28,935 bases of DNA from an uncultured Erysipelotrichaceae bacterium (GTDB taxonomy: Bacteria > Bacillota_I > Bacilli_A > Erysipelotrichales > Erysipelotrichaceae): positions 1 through 28,935 of the forward strand of contig CALCFG010000132.1 in assembly GCA_937900565.1 (NCBI GenBank). Reading direction: 5' to 3'. Positions within the stretch are counted from its first letter, which is position 1; every line of letters begins with the position of its first letter. Made by a program: the position numbers and the translations under genes. Below the pieces are notes generated by a model. That model had not been told where the DNA came from and made no database searches. It saw only the letters and a program-made list of their open reading frames with translations. Below are positions 7,595-15,547 of this stretch, one piece after another.

Positions 7595-8361
7595 CAATTG
7601 ATGTAGGAAATACCAATATTACTTGTGGGGTAATGGATGGTAATGCGTTAAAAGCTAAATTTAGAATTACAACAAAAATTGAACGTACCAGTGATGAATT
7701 GGGATTATTAATCAATCAATTTTTAATTATGAATTCAGTGGATCCATTTAGTATTGATGCCATCGTTATGGGATCAGTTGTGCCTACATTGAATCATGCT
7801 ATAGTATCGGCGTGCATTAAAAGTTATGGTATTGAACCATTTATTATTGGGCCAGGAATTAAAACCGGAATACAAATTAAAACAGATAATCCAAAAGAAT
7901 TAGGCGCAGATCGATTAATTTCCGTTGTGGCTGCTTATCAAACGTATCAACAAAGTTGTTTGGTCATTGATTTTGGAACAGCAACAACATTTGATTATAT
8001 TTCAAGTAAAGGTGAATTCAGTCATACCATCATTTGTCCAGGTGCACAAATTAGTGCCAATGCATTGTGGAAAATGACAGCAAAGTTACCAGAAATTGAA
8101 ATCGTAGAATGTCAAACAATTTTAGCTAAAAATACCATTGCTGGCATGCAAGCAGGTATTTATTATGGCTATAAAGGATTGGTGGAAAATATTATTCACC
8201 AAATCCTTAAAGAATTAAAAGATAATAATGTTAAAATTATTGCTACTGGTGGCTTAGGTCGGTTATTCAGTAAGTCAATTGAATGTATCGATGTTTATGA
8301 TCCGGATTTGTTATTTAAAGGAATGAAAATTCTTTACGACAAAAATCATACAAATATGTAA
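7585..8361 (+). CDS. coaX: type III pantothenate kinase
   Basis: Phosphorylates pantothenate, the first step of CoA synthesis; type III enzymes belong to the ASKHA fold and are insensitive to CoA feedback. Motifs in order: LTIDVGNTN (3-11, phosphate 1, Asp6), GADR (107-110), VIDFGTATTFD (127-137, phosphate 2) and IIATGGLGRLF (218-228, adenosine site). The 258-residue length is typical. The ATG lies inside the coaBC frame with AAGGTG 8 nt upstream. With the transporter and coaBC it supplies uptake plus the first three steps to 4'-phosphopantetheine; coaD and coaE are not in the window. Confidence 0.95.
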   Translation: MLLTIDVGNTNITCGVMDGNALKAKFRITTKIERTSDELGLLINQFLIMNSVDPFSIDAIVMGSVVPTLNHAIVSACIKSYGIEPFIIGPGIKTGIQIKTDNPKELGADRLISVVAAYQTYQQSCLVIDFGTATTFDYISSKGEFSHTIICPGAQISANALWKMTAKLPEIEIVECQTILAKNTIAGMQAGIYYGYKGLVENIIHQILKELKDNNVKIIATGGLGRLFSKSIECIDVYDPDLLFKGMKILYDKNHTNM

Positions 8362-8393
8362 TTGATAAAAAAGTATTATTGTTCACTATGAAG

Positions 8394-8402
8394 TGCTATA
8401 AT
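8394..8402 (+). promoter_or_regulatory. extended -10 promoter of ssrA
   Basis: TGCTATAAT fits TGnTATAAT and ends 9 nt before the mature tmRNA 5' end. The -35 region (TATTAT at 17 nt) is poor. Confidence 0.65.
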
Positions 8403-8411
8403 ACTTTCACT

Positions 8412-8778
8412 GGGGATGTTTTTGGTATTCGACAAGCTTCAGTTTGATTTGAATGGCAGTGGAGTGGTGACCTAATCATCAACTAAAAATAACTGGAAAC
8501 AGAAATAATCAATTAGCTTTTGCTGCGTAGATAATCGAAGTGTAGTAGATTGCAGTGTCAACGCATGTGTTATCCCAAACTTTCGCATGCCTTGAATTGC
8601 TAAGTAAAGTGGGGTAAGGAGAAGTCAATCGCCAATTGATCATCCCGACAAAGATATGGCAAATTCAACTGGTTTTCGTTTATTTATTAAAGTTGTCTTA
8701 TTTAAAGTAAACTAAACTGTAGAAGTTCAAATGGGGAACGTTGTTTGGACACGGGTTCGACCCCCGTCATCTCCACCA
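8412..8778 (+). ncRNA. ssrA: transfer-messenger RNA (tmRNA)
   Basis: Rescues stalled ribosomes by combining an alanyl-tRNA-like domain with a short mRNA that adds a degradation tag. The 5' acceptor half GGGGATG pairs with CATCTCC at the 3' end, followed by A and an encoded CCA. The T arm GGACACGGGTTCGACCCCCG is classic. The tag reading frame most likely begins at GGA (8495-8497) after TAACT and ends at TAG (8528-8530), giving GNRNNQLAFAA. The RNA is 367 nt, a normal one-piece tmRNA. Confidence 0.96.
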
Positions 8779-8790
8779 AAATGTAATTTT

Positions 8791-8813
8791 AAGCCTTATT
8801 AAGGCTTTTTTTA
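8791..8813 (+). terminator. terminator of ssrA
   Basis: AAGCCTT/AAGGCTT stem with a 3-nt loop and a T-rich tail, 13 nt after the tmRNA CCA. Confidence 0.88.
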
Positions 8814-8862
8814 TTTGGTTAAATGTGGTGTAAAATAGCATGGTTAAATAAAGGGGAGATGT

Positions 8863-10053
8863 ATGATTGGTTCTTTGGCATTTATATTTATCTTTGGGTT
8901 AATGTTTGCATATCTGAGTGAAAACCTCGGATTACCACGTTTAGTGGGGATGCTAATTGCAGGAATTGTCATTGGACCCTATGGGTTAAATTTGATGGAT
9001 GAACTCATTTTATCTGTTTCGTCGCAATTAAGAACGATTGCTTTAATTATCATATTAATTAAAGCGGGATTATCGTTAAAGATAGATGATATTAAAAAAG
9101 TAGGGCGTCCTGCGTTATTACTCTCATTTTTACCTGCATTGTGTGAGTGGAGTGCTTATGTTATCTTTGCACCGAAATTATTAACTTTGCATTGGATAGA
9201 TGCGGCGTTATTGGGTGCAGTAATTGCTGCTGTTTCACCGGCAGTAGTTGTACCACGAATGGTGGATTTAATGGATCATCAATTAGGTACTGATAAGCGA
9301 ATTCCACAGATGATATTAGCGGGCGCTAGTTTGGATGATGTATTTGTTATAGTGCTATTTTCATCCTTTTTAACAATGAGTCAAACTGGGCAATTGCATT
9401 TAAGTAATTTATTAAATATTCCTTCATCCATTGTGCTAGGTATCGTATTCGGGTGTGTGGCTGGGTTAATGGTTTCACAGTTATTAAATAGGGTCTTTAA
9501 TAAAGAAAGTAACGCCATTAAGCCAGCCATCATTTTATTAGGGATTAGTTTTCTATTGTATGCTATTGAACAATGGTGTGATGGGATAGTGGCAGTATCT
9601 GGATTATTGGCTGTGATGAGTTGTTCCATGGTAGTTGCGGGAAGACTTAATCATCAATGCACTGTGCAGTTGCAAAATATATTTGGCAATATTTGGAAAG
9701 GTGCGGAAATAATATTGTTTGTTCTTGTTGGTAGTGCTGTTAATGTTGGTTATATGGTAAATGCTGGCTTAATGGCGTTACTAATGTTAGTGATTGGGTT
9801 AGCTACTCGCATGCTTGGTGTATTAATGGCATTAATGCATACGCATTTAAATAAGAAAGAAAAAATGTATTGTTTAGTTGCGTATTGCCCTAAGGCTACC
9901 GTACAAGCAGCCATTGGTGGGGTACCGCTAGCGTTAGGATTATCCTGTGGCAATATCATATTATCGTGTGCAGTATTGTCAATTTTAATTACGGCACCCT
10001 TAGGGGCATATTTAATGGATAAATTTAAATACCGTTGGTTAAACCAAGAATGA
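8863..10053 (+). CDS. cation/proton antiporter (CPA superfamily)
   Basis: Predicted Na+/H+ or K+/H+ exchanger with about 11-12 membrane segments in 396 residues. The N-terminus has the typical LPRLVGMLIAGIVIGPYGL stretch (24-42). The mid-protein GASLDDVFVIVLF (154-166) carries the paired acidic residues Asp158-Asp159 expected for ion coupling in CPA exchangers. The unwound AAVSPAVVVPRM block (122-133) is also characteristic. There is no C-terminal TrkA-N or TrkA-C regulatory domain, unlike KefB-type systems. The ATG has GGGGAGA directly upstream. The next gene starts almost immediately after its stop, so the two are probably one transcript. Confidence 0.87.
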   Translation: MIGSLAFIFIFGLMFAYLSENLGLPRLVGMLIAGIVIGPYGLNLMDELILSVSSQLRTIALIIILIKAGLSLKIDDIKKVGRPALLLSFLPALCEWSAYVIFAPKLLTLHWIDAALLGAVIAAVSPAVVVPRMVDLMDHQLGTDKRIPQMILAGASLDDVFVIVLFSSFLTMSQTGQLHLSNLLNIPSSIVLGIVFGCVAGLMVSQLLNRVFNKESNAIKPAIILLGISFLLYAIEQWCDGIVAVSGLLAVMSCSMVVAGRLNHQCTVQLQNIFGNIWKGAEIILFVLVGSAVNVGYMVNAGLMALLMLVIGLATRMLGVLMALMHTHLNKKEKMYCLVAYCPKATVQAAIGGVPLALGLSCGNIILSCAVLSILITAPLGAYLMDKFKYRWLNQE

Positions 10054-10080
10054 TTGGATAATGACGAAACAAAGCGGTTC

Positions 10081-10671
10081 ATGTATACTTATGCTGTGAA
10101 GCAAAGAAAAATCGCTTATTATCCATCGTTACTTGTACTGGCAATCCTTGCCAGTGGTGTTTTTTCGTATACATCGTTTCAATTAGTGAATAATGAACGG
10201 ATAATTTACGCCATGTTTAGTGAACATACGTATTCGTATTCTAACTATTTACAATTGGATCAAGCGCAAGCAATAATTGATTTAAACACTCAATTAATGA
10301 AATTGGAACCAATGTTTCAAGGGTCTTTGGTTGGGTATGAACGTTACTTTTATGATAAATGCGTTGAGTATGGGCTACCGTTTGATTTGGCTTTGGCCAT
10401 TACATTGCATGAAAGTGCGTATGGCACGTCTGATTTGGCGTTGTATCAATACAATTATGGTGGCCTTAGGGGTGGCCCAAATGGTTGGGCAAGCTTTAAT
10501 AGCCCGGAAGAAGGGATTGATTATTATTTAAACCTTTTAAAGACAGGCTATTTTGATTTAGGGGCGACAACACCGGAAACCATTCAACCAATTTATTGCC
10601 CTGGCTCAACCGTATGGGTAAGTCAAATTTATGCTTATATGGATAAAATTAATACAGCAATGTACCAATAG
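10081..10671 (+). CDS. membrane-anchored glucosaminidase/lysozyme-like protein
   Basis: Probable peptidoglycan hydrolase of the glucosaminidase (PF01832-like) fold. From the ATG at 10081 the protein has 196 residues: one N-terminal membrane segment (about 12-34), a linker, then the catalytic domain (about 85-190). The domain shows LAITLHESAYGTS with Glu111 as the likely catalytic acid, then NYGGLRGG and a WASFNSPEEGIDYY block, a familiar order for this fold. Start choice is uncertain: an in-frame TTG directly after the antiporter stop (10054) would add nine residues, and neither start has a good ribosome site. It probably depends on read-through from the antiporter gene. It would act outside the membrane. 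Confidence 0.78.
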   Translation: MYTYAVKQRKIAYYPSLLVLAILASGVFSYTSFQLVNNERIIYAMFSEHTYSYSNYLQLDQAQAIIDLNTQLMKLEPMFQGSLVGYERYFYDKCVEYGLPFDLALAITLHESAYGTSDLALYQYNYGGLRGGPNGWASFNSPEEGIDYYLNLLKTGYFDLGATTPETIQPIYCPGSTVWVSQIYAYMDKINTAMYQ

Positions 10672-10698
10672 GACATTGCTTTTATTATGTCCATATAG

Positions 10699-10785
10699 CA
10701 TCGAATTACCAAACTTGCTCATATTTTAGGCAAAGGTTTATTAAAAGAATATTTAACTAAGCAATATCTCGATAGTAATCAGTAA
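10699..10785 (+). pseudogene. possible C-terminal gene remnant
   Basis: A 28-codon open stretch that begins right after an in-frame TAG and has no start codon. It reads like a natural protein tail (ITKLAHILGKGLLKEYLTKQ followed by YLDSNQ and a stop), with a regular amphipathic helix pattern. I cannot name the parent family. It could be chance, but it sits beside a truncated transposase in a region that looks decayed. Confidence 0.25.
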
Positions 10786-10811
10786 TTAAGATAATCAATG
10801 CAGGTGTTCAT

Positions 10812-10842
10812 TTGATGATAAATTTCACGAATATGGTACAAT
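10812..10842 (+). promoter_or_regulatory. promoter candidate ahead of the transposase remnant
   Basis: TTGATG (10812-10817), a 19-nt spacer and TACAAT (10837-10842) preceded by TG plus one base, that is an extended -10 of form TGGTACAAT. The next open frame starts 32 nt further on. Confidence 0.45.
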
Positions 10843-10874
10843 GATAGCGTATTAACGGAATTAGGTAATGGCTT

Positions 10875-11390
10875 ATGGCAATGAGTAAAAGTGATAATTT
10901 GCGCAATGAGATGCGTATTATATCAATGGATCAATTGGTACCAAACGATCATATTGTACGCAAACTAAAGAAAGGGTATGATTGGAAAAGTATTTACCCG
11001 AAAGTAAAGCATTGTTATTCTTTACAAGGTAGACCTTCCATTGATCCAGTAATCTTCTTTAAGTTGTTGATGTTATATTTTCTTAGTGAAGACGCAACAT
11101 TAAAACAAATTTGTGAACAAGTGCAAGTGAATTTAGCGTATCGCTACTTTTTGTGTCTGCAATATGTGGAAGTAACCCCAAGTTATATGTCATTAATGCA
11201 TGCTTATCAGCGTAAGTTTAGCGATGATACAGTATTTGATGACATTGTTCAAGATATGGTTCAATCGTTTGTGGATAAAAAGTTATTAACGTATCAACAT
11301 GTACTCGATAAATGCATTAATACTAATGATGGAACTGCATTGAATAAGTTATTTATTCGCCTAAGCAACGATATTCAATCAATGAAATAG
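10875..11390 (+). pseudogene. truncated IS1182-like transposase (DUF772 N-terminal domain only)
   Basis: Residues 10-130 match the N-terminal domain of IS1182/IS5-type transposases (DUF772, PF05598): MDQLVPNDHIVRKL, then GRPSIDPVIFFKLLMLYFL, then VNLAYRYFLCL and an FSDDTVFDDI stretch. A full enzyme of this group is more than twice as long and carries the DDE catalytic domain, which is absent here. The last 40 residues, ending RLSNDIQSMK, do not resemble the usual continuation. The frame is nevertheless intact, with a plausible promoter and a GGAATTAGG site upstream, so it might still be expressed as a small protein. No terminal inverted repeats were found. Confidence 0.75.
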
Positions 11391-11392
11391 TA

Positions 11393-11418
11393 AATTATCA
11401 AATAATTTTTTGATAATT
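11393..11418. repeat. 10-bp perfect inverted repeat, AT-only arms
   Basis: AATTATCAAA and TTTGATAATT are exact reverse complements separated by 6 nt. It lies between the transposase remnant and the response-regulator promoter. There is no downstream T tract, so it is a poor terminator; an operator or a weak stop are both possible. Confidence 0.5.
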
Positions 11419-11436
11419 ATGGGATATTTCGTGAAA

Positions 11437-11465
11437 TTGTGACAATTAAACTCGATTGTTAAAAT
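11437..11465 (+). promoter_or_regulatory. promoter candidate of the two-component operon
   Basis: TTGTGA (11437-11442), exactly 17 nt, TAAAAT (11460-11465). A second TAAAAT at 11471-11476 could also serve as -10. The response-regulator ATG is about 38 nt downstream. Confidence 0.45.
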
Positions 11466-11502
11466 TAATGTAAAATAAATTATGTGAAAGAAGGTTGATT
11501 AT

Positions 11503-12162
11503 ATGAAACATGTAATTTCAATTGTTGAAGATGAACGGGATCTAAACTTTTTAGTTAAAGGTTATTTGGAAAAAGAAGGATATGAAGTTCATTCGTATTT
11601 TAATTTTGATGAAGCTGCCGCCCATGTATCGGATGAAAATATATCGTTATGGATATTGGATATTATGTTAGGGGATAAGAGTGGGTTTGATTTAATTGAA
11701 CTAATCCGCAATCAATACCCAACAATGCCAGTTATTTTTATGAGTGCTCGAGATAAAGAATTCGATCGCATTATTGGTTTAGAAAAAGGCAGTGATGACT
11801 ATATTACGAAACCATTTTCACCTAAAGAGTTGGTGTTACGGGTTAATAATTTAATTCGTCGAGTATATAAAGAAAATGAATCTAAATATGAAGTGGATGG
11901 ATATATCATTGATGAAACGCAACGGAAGATTCGCAAAGGGGATGAAATGATTGATTTAACAACAAAAGAATTTGAGTTGTTAATGTTATTTGTTAAAAAT
12001 ATTGGTCAAGCATTCTCCAGAGATCAAATATTGGTTAAAGTCTGGGATGAAAACTATTATGGTAGTGATCGTGTCGTGGATGATACATTGCGTCGTTTAC
12101 GTAAGAAATGCCCTGAATTGAATATTCAAACAATTTATGGATTTGGATATCGACTTGGATGA
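11503..12162 (+). CDS. cssR: OmpR-family response regulator, CssR-like
   Basis: DNA-binding response regulator: receiver domain (about 1-120) and winged-helix Trans_Reg_C domain (about 128-219). The acidic pocket is Glu9-Asp10, the phospho-acceptor Asp53 lies in WILDIMLGD, and Ser81 and Lys103 (KPFSP) complete the switch residues. Several stretches recall Bacillus CssR, which responds to misfolded secreted proteins: LWILDIML, FMSARDKEFDRIIGLEKGSD and the C-terminal IQTIYGFGYRLG. The ATG has AAGAAGG upstream. The stop overlaps the kinase start (ATGA). The fold is certain; the secretion-stress role is inferred from similarity recalled from memory. Confidence 0.88.
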   Translation: MKHVISIVEDERDLNFLVKGYLEKEGYEVHSYFNFDEAAAHVSDENISLWILDIMLGDKSGFDLIELIRNQYPTMPVIFMSARDKEFDRIIGLEKGSDDYITKPFSPKELVLRVNNLIRRVYKENESKYEVDGYIIDETQRKIRKGDEMIDLTTKEFELLMLFVKNIGQAFSRDQILVKVWDENYYGSDRVVDDTLRRLRKKCPELNIQTIYGFGYRLG

Positions 12163-13583
12163 AGCGAATAAAATTATGGTTGCGTGAGTTTAGTCTCACG
12201 CAACAATTAATGGTAATTGTATTCTTAGTTGTTGTTTCAATTGCCATTATTTACTTGTTTCCAGTAACAAGTAATGTTAACGAGTTTGTTAATAATACCA
12301 TTTATGGTCAATTATCGGGTGTCAATCAAGCGGTTGCCTCAGGAGCAGCAACAACGAATACTAATTTTGTAGTGGATAGTAATTTTAGTATTGTGCGTTA
12401 TAATCCGGTGACCAATGTTGCCAATGTGTTTCAAGGTAGCCAAAGTGATATTAATGAGGATTTAGTTAAGCGTATTATTCATCGGGTGATGAATGCGATT
12501 AATAGTGAAGGTACTTTGTTAAATACTGAAGTAGCTGATCAAATTAAAGAAAATAAAACATCAATCTATTTTGTTGGACAGTGTGAATCGGAATTCTCAT
12601 GTACGATAACAATGGTATCCAATGCATATCAAGAAGAATACAAGTCAGCGTTAGTTAATAGTACAGTATTAACGATATTTAGTATGACTGCGATGATTTT
12701 AGTCGTCTTATTCTTGTGGGTGAGCAATATTATACATCCATTAGCACAAATGCGAAAATATGTAACCGGTATTCGAAATGGTCAACCTGTGGATAAGCAT
12801 TTATTAACGTTAAATCGCTATGATGAGATTGGGGATTTGGCCAATGCATTGGGTGAAATGAAAGAATATATTGATCGTCAAGATGAAGTAAAAGCCGAGA
12901 TGGTGCAAAATATTTCCCATGATTTAAAAACACCAATTGCTACGATAAAAAGTTATGCTGAATCGATTAAAGATGGTATTTATCCGTATGGTACATTGGA
13001 AGATAGTGTGGATGTTATTATTGAACATGCCTCCCGTCTTGAAAAGAAAGTCCATTCCTTATTGCTAATGAATCGAGTGGAATATTTAAAAGATACCGCA
13101 GAACAGGGTGAAACAGTGGAAATGCATGCATTAATTGAACGTGTCAGTGAACAATTAGCGATTGTTTATCCAAACATTGATTGGGCAGTGGAAGCAGATC
13201 AATCCAAGTTCCATGGGGATAGTGAATCTTGGCGTATTGTGATTGAAAATTTATGTGAAAATGCCACACGGTATGCTAAAACACAAATTAAAATTTCCCT
13301 AAAGCGTGGTGTATTAGCCATTAGTAATGATGGCCCACGGATTGATGATGATAAGTTACAAACAATATTTAGACCATATGAAGTGGGTAATAAAGGCCAA
13401 TTCGGATTGGGTTTATCCATTGTTCGTAAAGTTTGCGACACCTATGGTTATAATGTTTGTGCAGAAAACTTAAGTAATGGTGTTGTCTTTAAAATCCAAA
13501 GTAAAGGCAAACAAAAAGTTTCTTTCTTTAAGAAAGAAACAAATGATAAGAAAAATGCTGATAAAGCAAAACAAGATAATTAA
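12159..13583 (+). CDS. cssS: sensor histidine kinase, CssS-like
   Basis: Membrane histidine kinase partnered with the response regulator that it overlaps by 4 nt. The 474-residue protein has membrane segments at about 17-35 and 170-189 flanking an extracellular sensor of about 130 residues, then a HAMP linker (190-245). The HisKA domain has NISHDLKTP with phospho-acceptor His254. The HATPase domain has N-box Asn364/Asn368 (ENLCENATRYA), G1 ISNDGPRI (388-395) and G2 GQFGLGLSI (413-421). An unusual Lys-rich tail (about 449-474) extends past the ATPase domain. By analogy with CssS it would sense envelope or secretion stress, but the sensor domain itself shows nothing diagnostic. Confidence 0.88.
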   Translation: MKRIKLWLREFSLTQQLMVIVFLVVVSIAIIYLFPVTSNVNEFVNNTIYGQLSGVNQAVASGAATTNTNFVVDSNFSIVRYNPVTNVANVFQGSQSDINEDLVKRIIHRVMNAINSEGTLLNTEVADQIKENKTSIYFVGQCESEFSCTITMVSNAYQEEYKSALVNSTVLTIFSMTAMILVVLFLWVSNIIHPLAQMRKYVTGIRNGQPVDKHLLTLNRYDEIGDLANALGEMKEYIDRQDEVKAEMVQNISHDLKTPIATIKSYAESIKDGIYPYGTLEDSVDVIIEHASRLEKKVHSLLLMNRVEYLKDTAEQGETVEMHALIERVSEQLAIVYPNIDWAVEADQSKFHGDSESWRIVIENLCENATRYAKTQIKISLKRGVLAISNDGPRIDDDKLQTIFRPYEVGNKGQFGLGLSIVRKVCDTYGYNVCAENLSNGVVFKIQSKGKQKVSFFKKETNDKKNADKAKQDN

Positions 13584-13640
13584 AAAACGAACGCAATTTT
13601 TTGCGTTCGTTTTATCTTCGCTTTTTGAACGTAAATTATC
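13577..13640 (+). repeat. left copy of the cassette-flanking direct repeat
   Basis: Begins with TAATTAAAAAACGAACGCAA, identical over 20 nt to 15548-15567. After a variable inner part, GCGTTCGTTTT and a GAACGTAAATTATC stretch also match the right copy (GCGTTCGTTTT, then GAATGTGAATTATTC). The left copy includes the stop of the kinase gene. Confidence 0.7.
13584..13613 (+). terminator. terminator of the two-component operon
   Basis: Perfect 13-bp stem AAAACGAACGCAA/TTGCGTTCGTTTT with a 4-T loop and T-rich 3' arm, starting at the kinase stop codon. It lies inside the left direct-repeat copy. Confidence 0.88.
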
Positions 13641-13671
13641 TTTTCATTCGCGAACGTAACGAACAAAATGG

Positions 13672-14152
13672 ATGATAATTGAAACGATAAAAATTGAGGG
13701 CATTGGATTAAAATTATGTAAAATTCAAGGTGAATTGTTTGCACCATCTTTAATAGAAACATCAAAAAGTTCAGCAATATTCATTCGTAGATTTATGAAC
13801 TCTCAAGTTGCACAACGCATGGATATCGGTAGCTTTTTATCTGAGACGGGTGAAATGGCCAAGTTTTTGATGAGTTAGAACTTGAATATGGTAAAGATAA
13901 ATATTCCAAAGCAGAATTGTACTGGATGGTCTATATTTATCGCTATTGGTGCTATACATACCAAAAGACAAGCAAGTAGATAGAATAATTAAACCTAAAG
14001 AATTACTTGGTTTATTTCTCTTGTATCATTCATTGAATCCATCTCAAGCTATTGAAAGAATATTAGAGGGTAAGGGATTCGCTAAAGTGGATTTAACGAC
14101 AAAAGGTAACGAGATATTGTGTAATATGATAAAACTTAAGCATAAGCTTTGA
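13672..14152 (+). pseudogene. frameshifted gene of an uncharacterised conserved family
   Basis: Three reading-frame pieces join into one protein of about 160 residues. Piece 1 (13672 to about 13865) has IKIEGIGLKLCKIQGELF and SSAIFIRRFMNS. Piece 2 (about 13863-13974, another frame) has FDELELEYGKDKYSKAELYW and VYIYRYWCYTY. Piece 3 (about 13957-14152, third frame) has VDRIIKPKELLGLF and LNPSQAIERILEGKGF. The joins sit near the T-run at 13864-13868 and near 13970. The pieces follow each other without loss, so the damage is two small indels. I believe I recognise this as a small protein family of gut Bacillota, but cannot name a function. No ribosome site precedes piece 1. Confidence 0.6.
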
Positions 14153-14170
14153 CACTAAATATATAAAAGA

Positions 14171-14218
14171 GGAGCAAATATTCGCAGGTTTATTGAATAA
14201 ATTTGCTCTTATATTTTT
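14171..14218 (+). terminator. terminator after the frameshifted gene
   Basis: GAGCAAAT (14172-14179) pairs with ATTTGCTC (14201-14208), with inner ATTC/GAAT pairing, and a T-run at 14214-14218. Confidence 0.6.
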
Positions 14219-14266
14219 AATTGAATTATAGTTATTTATGGCTTGACTCACTAAATTGATGCGTTA

Positions 14267-15517
14267 TTAGACAGCGGTATATTTCGTACCACGTCCATTG
14301 CCAATCTTTTTGATGCAACCTTTTTGGATGAGTGAATTAAGTAAATAAATGGTCTTGGTTTTACCAAAAGTGGATTCTTTAATTAATTCAGAACTTGTTA
14401 AAATAGAGTTTTTAATAAGATTGTAAAGTACTTTTTCGTCTTGTGGTAAATTATCAATTGAAGTGATTACCGGAAGAATAATTTGAACAGACTGTGGCTT
14501 AACATTATATTGTGGTTTTATTTTGCAGTTTTTATAGGCGGCATTAATTCTTCGTATACCAGTTCCAAAACGTTCAAAGATATTTAATCTTAAAAATAGA
14601 CTAGCAATTATTCGGTTTCTAGGTAAAGACAAACCTCCATCCAAGAAGGTTTCAACACTAATACCGAAAGGTAGACCACCTGGTGAAGAGATTTCAATTT
14701 TATCTTCATACATTGCAACATTAATATTTGAATTTATATCCCATTGACGGTGAACAAGTGCATTGGCTATTGCTTCACGAAAAGCTTTTTCTGGAATGAG
14801 TTCATAGGTGTTTCGTCTACTTCCTTGGATAATATCGTATTTATAGTACTTAGAAAACTTATTCAAAATAAGGTCGAATTGTTGCAGAATTGACATATTC
14901 TCATATATTTCACGGTCTTGCATAATATCACCCGTTGCATCAATTCTAACTGAATCGATCCCATTAAAAATATTATGATCACTCACCAGCGCCGCTGCAT
15001 TATTGTAGCCATGATCATCCGTATAAAGTTCTAAGGTTTTTAATATATCCTGAGTAATTTCCTGGATATTCATTTCCTTTGCAAGGTAGGAATGTAACTT
15101 TTCAAAAGTTAAATCTTGATTTGCTGCAGTGATTTGTTCAAAAGTTAGATTTGAACCTTCGAGAAATAAACGATTTAGTTCTTGACGCTCAACAGCGATA
15201 GTGGCCGTATCGTTTCGTTTATAAGCGATAGATTTAAATAAATAAGGCTTATATATTCCTTCTTTAACATCGAGTGTAATAACTTTTGTAGCTTCATCAA
15301 CTGATAATTTATAATCTGGAACAGGACTAATATTATCGTTGATAGAATTTTCTATATTTAATCGCATTTGTGTTGGATCATCGACGCCAACAACTTCCCC
15401 ATCATTATCAACACCAAAAAGAATCTTTCCACCTTGGTAATTAGCAAAAGCACTGACGGTTTTTAAAAATGTTTTTGTAAATTCTCTTTTGAATTCCAAA
15501 TTATTTGTTTCCTTCAT
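14267..15517 (-). CDS. AlbA_2 (Schlafen-like) and HATPase_c_4 protein, predicted regulator
   Basis: Predicted ATP-binding transcriptional regulator. The 416-residue product has an N-terminal AlbA_2 domain (about 1-115) with LEFKREF and GGKILFGVDNDGEVVGVDD. A GHKL-type ATPase domain follows (about 240-355) with N-box EKAFREAIANALVHRQW (243-259), G1 IEISSPGGLPFGIS (275-288) and FERFGTGIRRI. A winged-helix segment ends the protein (about 365-416). The ATG at 15517 has AGAGG 7 nt upstream; an in-frame TTG at 15532 is less likely. It is the only intact gene in the repeat-bounded cassette. Relatives often lie in mobile or defence-rich regions; the target is unknown. Confidence 0.88.
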   Translation of the reverse strand: MKETNNLEFKREFTKTFLKTVSAFANYQGGKILFGVDNDGEVVGVDDPTQMRLNIENSINDNISPVPDYKLSVDEATKVITLDVKEGIYKPYLFKSIAYKRNDTATIAVERQELNRLFLEGSNLTFEQITAANQDLTFEKLHSYLAKEMNIQEITQDILKTLELYTDDHGYNNAAALVSDHNIFNGIDSVRIDATGDIMQDREIYENMSILQQFDLILNKFSKYYKYDIIQGSRRNTYELIPEKAFREAIANALVHRQWDINSNINVAMYEDKIEISSPGGLPFGISVETFLDGGLSLPRNRIIASLFLRLNIFERFGTGIRRINAAYKNCKIKPQYNVKPQSVQIILPVITSIDNLPQDEKVLYNLIKNSILTSSELIKESTFGKTKTIYLLNSLIQKGCIKKIGNGRGTKYTAV

Positions 15518-15547
15518 AATGAACCTCTGCAACTATTCTAACACCTT

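Noticed and set aside
7452..7715. Minus-strand open frame across the coaBC/coaX junction
   Set aside because: It is antisense to two well-supported overlapping genes and has no ribosome site or family resemblance.
10671..10692. Terminator after the glucosaminidase-like gene
   Set aside because: GGACAT/ATGTCC form a 6-bp stem, but no T tract follows and the stem overlaps the stop codon.
13949..14152. Piece 3 of the broken gene as an independent small gene
   Set aside because: Its conserved stretch continues directly from piece 2 in another frame, and it has no ribosome site of its own.
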